Below, in pieces: positions 57,441 through 64,000 of a stretch of 64,000 bases of DNA. This stretch comes from Massilia sp. R2A-15. GTDB taxonomy: Bacteria; Pseudomonadota; Gammaproteobacteria; Burkholderiales; Burkholderiaceae_D. Below the pieces are notes generated by a model, which saw only the letters and a program-made list of their open reading frames with translations, ran no database searches and was not told the origin of the DNA. A program made the translations under genes and the position numbers. The stretch is taken from positions 372,001 through 436,000 of the forward strand of contig NZ_CP131935.1 of assembly GCF_030704305.1 (NCBI RefSeq), read 5' to 3'. How positions within the stretch are numbered: the stretch's first letter is position 1; the number at the start of each line of letters is the position of its first letter.

Positions 57441-58894
57441 GGTCCCTTAACCGATGTGAGGAAGTCGATCAGCGCGGGCGAGTCGCCCGCATACGCAACG
57501 TTGAAGCGGAACCAGATCGACTCCGAGGGCCGCAGCATGAAAAACTCGTTGGGCGACAGCAGGATGCCGGCCTTCAGCGCCAGGCCGGCGATCACCTTGC
57601 CGTTCCATTCCGGCGTTGGCGCGCGCTGCCAGCCGGCGCTGACGAACATGCCGCCGCGCGGCCTGGCGATCGGCGCCATTCCCGCCTCAAGCAGCCGTTC
57701 GGTCGTGCGCTCGCGCGCCGTTTTCAGCTGGTCGGTCAGCCGTTCGACCATGCGCTTGTACGGCCGTGCCGACACCGCGTGGTACACCGCGCGCTCGTTG
57801 ATCTCGGATGTGGTCAGGCCGGCCAGCATCTTCACGCGCAGCAGTTCCGGCACCAGCGAATTGGACGCGCAGATCGAGCCGACCCGCAGCACCGGCGACA
57901 GCGTCTTGGAGAAGCTGCCCACGCGGATCACGCGGCGCAGGCCGTCCATCGCCGCCAGCGAGGCTTCGCCCGGCGCCGCAAGCTCGCGGTAGATGTCGTC
58001 CTCGACCAGCCAGAAATCGAACTGCTCGGCCACGCCAAGCAGGCGGTGCGCCTGCGCCTGCGGCAGCGAGGTGCCGAGCGGGTTTTGCAGCACCGTGTTG
58101 ACGAACATGAGCTTGGGCTGCAGCGCCGCGGCCCGCTCGGCGAGCACCGCGAAATCGAGGCCGTCGGCGCCGCGCGGAATGCCCACCGGGACGCAGCCGT
58201 GGTGGCGGATCAGCGAGGTCAGGTTGCTGTAGCCGGGATCCTCGACGAACACCGTGTCGCCCGGTTTCGTCAATGTGCGCAGGATCAGGTCGAACGCGTG
58301 GGTGGCGCCATGCGTCAGCAGCACCTGGTCCGGCTCGACGGCGAACAGGTCTTCGGTCAGTGTCGAGGCGAGATGCTGGCGCAGGGTAGGGAAGCCGAGC
58401 GGATGGCCGTAGCCGCGCAGGCGGTTGGCGGGGATCTTCATCGCGTGGCGCACCGCGTCGAGGATGGTGGTCTCGCCGTACCACTCGGGCGGCAGCCAGC
58501 CGGCGCCCACCGGAAGCGCGTCCGACACGCCCGAATACAGGTCGGGCGTGAGCGCGTCGATCGCGGTCGGCGTGGCCGCCAAAGCCAGTGCCGGCGCGGC
58601 CGCCGTTTCGCTGCGCGCGACAAAAAAGCCGGAACCACGGCGCGACGAAAGCAGTCCAACATTGAGCAGCCGGTCGTACGATTCGACCACCGTGAACGTG
58701 CTCACGCCATTCGATTTTGCGAATTGTCGCACCGACGGCATCTTGGTCCCAACCCGTAATTCCCGACGGTTTACCATCTGCGCGATCGCTGCCACAATCT
58801 GATCGACCAGGCTGCCTCGTTTGCTGCGGTCGATCGCCAGCACCGGCCAGGCCGCCGGCTCATTTCCAACAGGAATATTTTCAGCATCCGTCAT
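57437..58894 (-). CDS. MocR/PdxR-family regulator (GntR helix-turn-helix plus aminotransferase-like domain)
   Basis: The 485-residue protein has an N-terminal GntR winged helix (VDQIVAAIAQMVNRRELRVG, then TKMPSVRQFAKSNGVSTFTV) followed by a fold-type I aminotransferase-like domain of about 370 residues. That domain includes the PLP region VLLTHGATHAFDLILRTLTK and IRVGSFSKTLSPVLRVGSI, whose Lys is the expected PLP-binding residue. MocR regulators use PLP and an amino compound to control a nearby aminotransferase or related gene. Here a divergent omega-aminotransferase starts 174 bp away, the likely target. Confidence 0.93.
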   Translation of the reverse strand: MTDAENIPVGNEPAAWPVLAIDRSKRGSLVDQIVAAIAQMVNRRELRVGTKMPSVRQFAKSNGVSTFTVVESYDRLLNVGLLSSRRGSGFFVARSETAAAPALALAATPTAIDALTPDLYSGVSDALPVGAGWLPPEWYGETTILDAVRHAMKIPANRLRGYGHPLGFPTLRQHLASTLTEDLFAVEPDQVLLTHGATHAFDLILRTLTKPGDTVFVEDPGYSNLTSLIRHHGCVPVGIPRGADGLDFAVLAERAAALQPKLMFVNTVLQNPLGTSLPQAQAHRLLGVAEQFDFWLVEDDIYRELAAPGEASLAAMDGLRRVIRVGSFSKTLSPVLRVGSICASNSLVPELLRVKMLAGLTTSEINERAVYHAVSARPYKRMVERLTDQLKTARERTTERLLEAGMAPIARPRGGMFVSAGWQRAPTPEWNGKVIAGLALKAGILLSPNEFFMLRPSESIWFRFNVAYAGDSPALIDFLTSVKGP

Positions 58895-59068
58895 CGATCG
58901 TCCCTATTGCTGCATCGCGCAAAACTGTACTGCTCGCATCACCGATACGGTTGGTGTCTTTTGCCGATTGTGTATATGTGCCAGTGTTAATCTGCTGACT
59001 ATTATTGCACCATCATTTTGCCAACTGGTAAATAATTTTTTTCGCCGTCAAAACAAGTGGAGAGCCGA
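58895..59068. promoter_or_regulatory. Divergent MocR / aminotransferase control region
   Basis: This 174-bp AT-rich gap separates the MocR gene and the pyrimidine operon. A likely promoter for the operon is TTGCAC (59005-59010), 18 bp, TAAATA (59029-59034). Inverted stretches such as CACC-GATACGGTT-GGTG and several TTGCC repeats may be regulator sites; none is proved by sequence alone. Confidence 0.45.
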
Positions 59069-60385
59069 ATGAACGAATCCCGCCCAGCATCGATGTCCTC
59101 ATTTTGGATGCCTTTCACCAACAATCGCGACTTCAAGGCCAACCCGCGCCTGCTGGTCTCGGCCGAGGGCATGTATTACAAGGACGTCGACGGCAACAGC
59201 GTGCTCGACGGCACCGCCGGCCTGTGGTGCGTGCCTTGCGGCCACGCCCAGCCGAAGATCGTCGCCGCCGTGCGCGAAATGATCGGCCAGCTCGACTTTG
59301 CCCCGACCTTCCAGATGGGCCACCCGGCCGCCTTCGACTTGGCCGAGCGGCTGATGGACTACAGCGGCCACAAATTTGGCCACGTGTTCTACACCAACTC
59401 CGGCTCCGAAGCGGTCGACACCGCATTGAAGATGGCGCTGGCCTACCACCGCGCGCGCGGCGAGGGCACGCGCACCCGCCTGATCGGTCGCGAGCGCGGC
59501 TACCACGGCGTCGGCTTCGGCGGCCTGTCGGTCGGCGGAATCGGCGGCAACCGCAAGAGCTTCGGCCCGCTGCTGCCCGGCGTCGACCATCTGCCGCACA
59601 CCCACAACCTCGAACAGAACGCGTACACCCGCGGCGAGCCTGAACACGGCGCCAACCTGGCCGACGAACTCGAACGCCTCGTCGCGCTGCACGACGCGTC
59701 GAACATCGCCGCCGTCATCGTCGAGCCGGTGGCCGGCTCCACCGGCGTGCTGGTGCCGCCGAAGGGCTACCTGAAGCGCCTGCGCGAACTGTGCACGAAG
59801 CACGGCATCCTGCTGATCTTCGATGAAGTCATCACCGGCTTCGGCCGCCTCACCACCCCGTTCGCCGCCGACTACTTCGAGGTCGAGCCGGACATGATGA
59901 CCACGGCGAAGGGCCTGACCAACGGCGTGATCCCGATGGGCGCGGTATTTAGCAAGAAGCATATCCACGACGCCTTCATGGACGCGCCGCCCGGCATCGA
60001 ACTGTTCCACGGCTACACCTACTCGGGTCACCCGGTCGCCTGCGCCGCCGCGCTGGCCACGCTCGATGTGTTCGAGGACCAGAACATCCTCGGCCACGCG
60101 CAGGAAGTGCAGCAGTACTGGGCCGATGCGGTGCATTCGCTCAAGGGCCTGCCGCACGTGATCGACCTGCGCTCGATCGGCCTGATCGCCGGCATCGAGC
60201 TGGCGCCAATTCCCGGCAAGCCGGGCGTGCGCGCCTTCAACGCCTTCAAGAAAGCCTTCGCCGACGGCATCCTGATTCGCACCACCGGCGACATCATCGC
60301 CCTGTCGCCGCCGCTGATCATCGACAAGCAGCACATCGACGAATTGTTCGGCAAGCTTGCCACCGTACTGAAAAACCTCGACTGA
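59069..60385 (+). CDS. Omega-amino acid:pyruvate aminotransferase (beta-alanine transaminase type)
   Basis: The 438-residue class III aminotransferase begins [20 protein letters not shown], the N-terminus typical of beta-alanine:pyruvate transaminases. PLP-site motifs are [27 protein letters not shown]-type [20 protein letters not shown] and the PLP-Lys in [20 protein letters not shown]. In this operon it should convert beta-alanine to malonate semialdehyde. The ATG at 59069 has GGAGAG at 59059-59064; a GTG at 59057 is less likely. Confidence 0.92.
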   Translation: MNESRPASMSSFWMPFTNNRDFKANPRLLVSAEGMYYKDVDGNSVLDGTAGLWCVPCGHAQPKIVAAVREMIGQLDFAPTFQMGHPAAFDLAERLMDYSGHKFGHVFYTNSGSEAVDTALKMALAYHRARGEGTRTRLIGRERGYHGVGFGGLSVGGIGGNRKSFGPLLPGVDHLPHTHNLEQNAYTRGEPEHGANLADELERLVALHDASNIAAVIVEPVAGSTGVLVPPKGYLKRLRELCTKHGILLIFDEVITGFGRLTTPFAADYFEVEPDMMTTAKGLTNGVIPMGAVFSKKHIHDAFMDAPPGIELFHGYTYSGHPVACAAALATLDVFEDQNILGHAQEVQQYWADAVHSLKGLPHVIDLRSIGLIAGIELAPIPGKPGVRAFNAFKKAFADGILIRTTGDIIALSPPLIIDKQHIDELFGKLATVLKNLD

Positions 60386-60398
60386 CCGAAAGCACACA

Positions 60399-61901
60399 AT
60401 GAGTAACCTCGACACCATCACCCACTTCATCGGCGGCCACAAGGTCGATACCACCAGCGGCCGCTACGCCGACGTGTTCAATCCGGCCGTCGGCGAGCCA
60501 TGCGCGCGCGTCGCGCTGGGCACCGCCGATGAAGTGAACGCCGCCGTCGCCGCCGCGTCGGCCGCGTTCCCGGCCTGGTCCAACACGCCGCCGCTGGCGC
60601 GCGCCCGCGTGCTGTTCAAGTACCTGCAGCTGTGCCAGCAGCACACCGACGAATTCGCCGCCATGCTCACCCGCGAGCACGGCAAGACCTTCTCGGACGC
60701 GCAGGGCGAAGTCGCGCGCGGCATCGAGATCGTCGAATTCGCGGTCGGCATTCCGCAGCTGCTCAAGGGCGAATTCACCGACCAGATCGCGCGCGGCATC
60801 GACGCCTGGGCGATGCGCATGCCGCTCGGCGTGGTCGCCGGCATCACCCCCTTCAACTTCCCGGTGATGGTGCCGATGTGGATGTTCCCGGTCGCTATCG
60901 CCTGCGGCAACACCTTCATCCTCAAGCCGTCCGAGCGCGATCCGTCGCCGTCGCTGCTGCACGCGAAACTGCTCAAGGAAGCCGGCCTGCCGGACGGCGT
61001 GTTCAACGTCGTCCAGGGCGACAAGGTCACCGTCGACGCGCTGCTCGACCACCGCGACGTGCAGGCAATCAGCTTCGTTGGCTCGACCCCGATCGCCGAA
61101 TACATCTACGCGCGCGGCAGCGCCTCGGGCAAGCGCGTCCAGGCGCTGGGCGGCGCCAAGAACCACATGGTCGTCATGCCCGACGCCGACATGGACATGA
61201 CGGTCGATGCGCTGATGGGCGCGGCCTACGGTTCGGCGGGCGAGCGCTGCATGGCGATCTCGGTGGTCGTCGCGGTCGGCGACGCCGGCGACAAGCTGGC
61301 CGGCGCACTGGCAAAGCGCGCCGCCGCACTGAAAATCAGCGACGGCATGGAGTCCGGCGCCGAAATGGGGCCTGTGGTCACCAGCGCGGCCAAGCAGCGC
61401 ATCGAAAAACTGATCGGCGAAGGCGTCGAGCAGGGCGCGACGCTGTTGGTCGACGGCCGCAACTTCAAGGTGCCCGGCCGCGAGAACGGCTTCTTTGTGG
61501 GCGGCACGCTGTTCGACCACGTCACGCCCGACATGACCATCTATAAAGAAGAAATCTTCGGACCGGTGCTGTGCATGATGCGCCTGCCGGACGTGGGCAG
61601 CGCGGTGGAGCTGATCAACGCCAACGAGTACGGCAACGGCGTGGCGATCTACACCCGCGACGGCGGCGTGGCGCGCGAATTCGTGCGCCAGATCCAGGTT
61701 GGCATGGTTGGCGTCAACGTGCCGCTGCCGGTGCCGATGGCCTTCAACAGCTTCGGCGGCTGGAAGCGCAGCATGTTCGGCGACCACCACGCCTACGGAC
61801 CGGAAGGCGTGCGCTTCTACACGCGCCACAAGGCCGTGATGCAGCGCTGGCCGAACACCGCCAGCGCGGGCGCGGAATTTGCTTTTCCACAGATGAAGTA
61901 G
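60399..61901 (+). CDS. mmsA: CoA-acylating methylmalonate/malonate semialdehyde dehydrogenase
   Basis: The 500-residue enzyme oxidises malonate or methylmalonate semialdehyde to acetyl- or propionyl-CoA. Active-site marks are [36 protein letters not shown] and [12 protein letters not shown] with the catalytic Cys at about 284. It follows the omega-aminotransferase by 13 bp and therefore completes beta-alanine breakdown from uracil. The C-terminal [13 protein letters not shown] is typical. A hairpin (61908-61930) lies just after the stop. Confidence 0.95.
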   Translation: MSNLDTITHFIGGHKVDTTSGRYADVFNPAVGEPCARVALGTADEVNAAVAAASAAFPAWSNTPPLARARVLFKYLQLCQQHTDEFAAMLTREHGKTFSDAQGEVARGIEIVEFAVGIPQLLKGEFTDQIARGIDAWAMRMPLGVVAGITPFNFPVMVPMWMFPVAIACGNTFILKPSERDPSPSLLHAKLLKEAGLPDGVFNVVQGDKVTVDALLDHRDVQAISFVGSTPIAEYIYARGSASGKRVQALGGAKNHMVVMPDADMDMTVDALMGAAYGSAGERCMAISVVVAVGDAGDKLAGALAKRAAALKISDGMESGAEMGPVVTSAAKQRIEKLIGEGVEQGATLLVDGRNFKVPGRENGFFVGGTLFDHVTPDMTIYKEEIFGPVLCMMRLPDVGSAVELINANEYGNGVAIYTRDGGVAREFVRQIQVGMVGVNVPLPVPMAFNSFGGWKRSMFGDHHAYGPEGVRFYTRHKAVMQRWPNTASAGAEFAFPQMK

Positions 61902-61907
61902 CAGTGA

Positions 61908-61930
61908 ACGGCGGTGCGGTGCACCGCCGT
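61908..61930. other. Perfect hairpin between mmsA and preT
   Basis: ACGGCGGTGC, loop GGT and GCACCGCCGT pair perfectly, 6 bp after the mmsA stop and 37 bp before preT. No T-run follows, so it looks more like an RNA-processing or stability element inside the operon than a terminator. Confidence 0.6.
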
Positions 61931-61966
61931 GCAGCACATTAAAATTAAAATAGCCAGGGACGCAAC

Positions 61967-63343
61967 ATGATCGAATCATTGAAACACCTGCCGCGCACCA
62001 GCGTGGCCGACGGCTCGTTGGCGGAGCAGTTCACCGACCTCGCGCCGCCGCTCACGGCTCGCCAGGCCGCCATCGAAGCGGCGCGCTGCCTGTACTGCTA
62101 CGACGCGCCATGCACGCGCATCTGCCCGTCGCAGATCGACGTGGCCAGCTTCATCCGCAACATCCACGACCAGAACATCAACGGCGCCGCGGCCGGCATC
62201 CTGAAGCAGAACATCCTGGGCGGCAGCTGCGCGAGGGTTTGCCCGACCGAGATCCTGTGCGAGGACGCCTGCGTGCGCAATCACGATGAAGAAGGCCAGC
62301 CGGTCAAGATCGGCCTGCTGCAGCGCCACGCGCTCGATCATGCACACTTCGCCGAGCATCCGTTCCAGCGCGCCGCATCGACCGGCAAGGTTGTCGCCGT
62401 GGTCGGCGCCGGCCCTGCCGGCCTGTCGTGCGCGCACCGCCTGGCGATGCTGGGCAACGACGTCGTCATCTTCGAGGCGCGCGAAAAATCGGGCGGCCTC
62501 AATGAATACGGCATCGCCAAATACAAGCTGACCGGCGACTTCGCGCAGCAGGAAGTCGACTTCCTGCTCTCGATCGGCGGCATCGAGGTACGCCACGGCT
62601 ACAAGCTGGGCGACAACCTGACGCTGGCCGAACTGCACGGCCAGTACGATGCGGTGTTCCTCGGCCTGGGCCTGAACGCCAGCCGCGACCTCGGCCTGAC
62701 CGGCGAACATGCGCCCGGCCTGATGGCGGCGGTGGACTACATCGCCGCGCTGCGCCAGGCGGCAGACCTGTCCGCGCTGCCGGTGCCCAAGCGCGCCATC
62801 GTGATCGGCGCTGGCAATACCGCGATCGACATGGCCGTGCAGATCAAGCGCCTCGGCGCCGAAGACGTGACGCTGGTGTACCGCCGCGGCTTTGAGTCGA
62901 TGACCGCGACCCACCACGAGCAGGACATCGCCAAGGCCAACTTCGTGCGCATGCGCACCTGGGCCGCGCCGCTGGAAGTGCTGCTCGACGAGTTGGGCAA
63001 TGTGCGCGGCATGCGCTTCGAAGAGACGCGTCTCGACAACGGCCGCCTGGTCGGCACCGGCGCCTTCATCGAGATCGCCGCCGATGCCGTGTTCAAGGCG
63101 ATCGGCCAGAGCATAGACCCGGCCGGCCTGTCCGACCCGATGGCGCAGCAGTTGGAGCGCAAGAGCGACAAGATTCACGTCGACGGCCAGTTCCGCACCG
63201 CGATCGCGGGCGTGTACGCCGGCGGCGATTGCGTCGCGCCGGGACAGGACCTGACGGTGCAGGCGGTACAGCACGGCAAACTCGCGGCGCACGCGATCCA
63301 CAACGACATCCAGACCAAAGCGGGGGCAGCATGGCCGACCTGA
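61967..63343 (+). CDS. preT: NAD-dependent dihydropyrimidine dehydrogenase subunit PreT
   Basis: The 458-residue subunit transfers electrons from NADH. The N-terminal Fe-S region has CLYCYDAPCTRICPSQIDVA and GGSCARVCPTEILCEDACVR. The FAD fold is VVGAGPAGLSCAHRLAMLG and the NAD fold AIVIGAGNTAIDMAVQ. Together with PreA it reduces uracil and thymine to dihydropyrimidines, the first reductive step. Similar to glutamate-synthase small subunits, but the preA gene directly after it decides the assignment. It overlaps preA by 13 bp. Confidence 0.93.
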   Translation: MIESLKHLPRTSVADGSLAEQFTDLAPPLTARQAAIEAARCLYCYDAPCTRICPSQIDVASFIRNIHDQNINGAAAGILKQNILGGSCARVCPTEILCEDACVRNHDEEGQPVKIGLLQRHALDHAHFAEHPFQRAASTGKVVAVVGAGPAGLSCAHRLAMLGNDVVIFEAREKSGGLNEYGIAKYKLTGDFAQQEVDFLLSIGGIEVRHGYKLGDNLTLAELHGQYDAVFLGLGLNASRDLGLTGEHAPGLMAAVDYIAALRQAADLSALPVPKRAIVIGAGNTAIDMAVQIKRLGAEDVTLVYRRGFESMTATHHEQDIAKANFVRMRTWAAPLEVLLDELGNVRGMRFEETRLDNGRLVGTGAFIEIAADAVFKAIGQSIDPAGLSDPMAQQLERKSDKIHVDGQFRTAIAGVYAGGDCVAPGQDLTVQAVQHGKLAAHAIHNDIQTKAGAAWPT

Positions 63344-64000
63344 GCATCGATTTCTGCGGCATCAAGTCGCCCAATCCATTCTGGCTGGCGTCCGCGCCGC
63401 CGACCGACAAAGCCTACAACGTCGTGCGCGCCTTCGAAGCAGGGTGGGGCGGTGTGGTGTGGAAGACGCTGGGCGAAGACCCGGCCGCGGTCAACGTGTC
63501 GTCGCGCTACTCGGCGCACTACGGCAAGAACCGCGAAGTCCTCGGCTTCAACAACATCGAGCTGATCACCGACCGCAGCCTGGAAATCAACCTGCGCGAG
63601 ATCACCCAGGTCAAGAAGGACTGGCCGGACCGCGCGATGATCGTCTCGCTGATGCTGCCTTGCGAGGAGCAGCTGTGGGCCGACATCCTGCCGAAGGTCG
63701 AGGCGACCGGCGCCGACGGCATCGAGCTCAATTTCGGCTGCCCGCACGGCATGCCGGAGCGCGGCATGGGCGCGGCGGTGGGCCAGGTGCCGGAATACGT
63801 CGAGATGGTCACGCGCTGGTGCAAGAAGCACTCGAAGCTGCCCGTCATCGTCAAGCTCACGCCGAACATCACCGACGTGCGCGCTCCGGCGCGGGCCGCC
63901 AAGGCCGGCGGCGCCGATGCGGTCTCCCTGATCAACACCATCAACTCGATCACCCACCTGGACCTCGACCGCATGGTGGCGTTCCCGGTGGTCGGCAACG
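63331..64000 (+). CDS. preA: NAD-dependent dihydropyrimidine dehydrogenase subunit PreA, 5' part
   Basis: The reading frame begins with ATG at 63331, inside the end of preT, and runs to the window edge (about 223 codons seen). ADLSIDFCGIKSPNPFWLAS and TDKAYNVVRAFEAGWGGVVW are typical of PreA, and LNFGCPHGMPERGMGAAVGQ holds the substrate-loop Cys of the dihydroorotate-dehydrogenase-like domain. The C-terminal ferredoxin-like domain lies outside the window. Dihydropyrimidinase and beta-ureidopropionase genes would be expected just downstream. Confidence 0.95.
   Translation, partial: MADLSIDFCGIKSPNPFWLASAPPTDKAYNVVRAFEAGWGGVVWKTLGEDPAAVNVSSRYSAHYGKNREVLGFNNIELITDRSLEINLREITQVKKDWPDRAMIVSLMLPCEEQLWADILPKVEATGADGIELNFGCPHGMPERGMGAAVGQVPEYVEMVTRWCKKHSKLPVIVKLTPNITDVRAPARAAKAGGADAVSLINTINSITHLDLDRMVAFPVVGN

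Overview
The window is one continuous, gene-dense stretch of a GC-rich chromosome. Gene content and protein style (pilB/pilC/pilD with coaE-zapD-yacG, a class 2 DadA, xdhABC, an Oar-like TonB receptor, LytTR and GGDEF proteins) point to a betaproteobacterium of the Oxalobacteraceae, close to Massilia, Duganella or Janthinobacterium. That placement is an inference from protein resemblance, not a database result. I saw no rRNA, tRNA, CRISPR array or transposase gene.

Layout. 1-3.6 kb: the 3' part of argJ, a DUF815 ATPase, a MutT-type Nudix hydrolase and dadA. 3.7-6.7 kb (minus): pilD-coaE-zapD-yacG-yidD. 6.7-11.3 kb: an island of two universal stress proteins behind a perfect FNR/ANR box, copC-copD, an unknown membrane protein and a RES/Xre-type toxin-antitoxin pair; it separates pilD from pilC-pilB (11.4-14.4 kb). 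14.5-17 kb: a CorC/HlyC-type membrane protein, a ClpP-like protein and uraH. 17-24.3 kb: purine ring catabolism (puuE, xdhABC, guaD). 24.4-25.1 kb: a small unknown gene and a single-domain response regulator. 25.4-34.6 kb: exported enzymes and a receptor (secreted adenosine deaminase, TonB-dependent receptor, lipoprotein 5'-nucleotidase, S1/P1 nuclease, MipA/OmpV protein). 34.6-39.3 kb (minus): a BMP-type nucleoside ABC importer. 39.7-42.7 kb (minus): pseudouridine breakdown (psuK-psuG) with a LysR regulator. 42.9-51.4 kb: a nucleoside catabolic operon (purine nucleoside phosphorylase, deoB, deoC, ALDH16-like dehydrogenase, deoA, cdd, two-part deaminase-like protein). 51.5-56.8 kb: NTF2-like and VOC proteins, a LytS/LytTR two-component operon, a diguanylate cyclase and a GNAT acetyltransferase. 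56.8-64 kb: a MocR-TetR regulator pair divergent from a reductive pyrimidine degradation operon (omega-aminotransferase, mmsA, preT, preA cut by the window end).

How it fits together. From about 17 kb to the end, most genes serve one purpose: taking apart nucleic acids and using the pieces. A secreted nuclease, 5'-nucleotidase and adenosine deaminase could produce nucleosides outside the cell. The TonB receptor and the BMP/ABC importer could bring them in, the phosphorylase/deo operon and psuKG split them, guaD/xdh/puuE/uraH attack the purine ring and preTA the pyrimidine ring. The best evidence that parts are co-regulated is a conserved element of about 60 bp found once upstream of each of the TonB receptor, the ABC importer and the phosphorylase/deo operon. 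It has the same orientation relative to the gene each time and identical internal spacing (ATATAAAT, 26 bp start-to-start to TTGCCA/G, 18 bp, CATAGT). I regard this as the most interesting signal here.

The window also carries a family of 27-bp palindromes (12-bp arms around 3 bases), mostly between convergent genes and often in inverted pairs. One copy lies in frame inside copD. A second family of double-hairpin repeats has two members whose stems differ by compensating changes.
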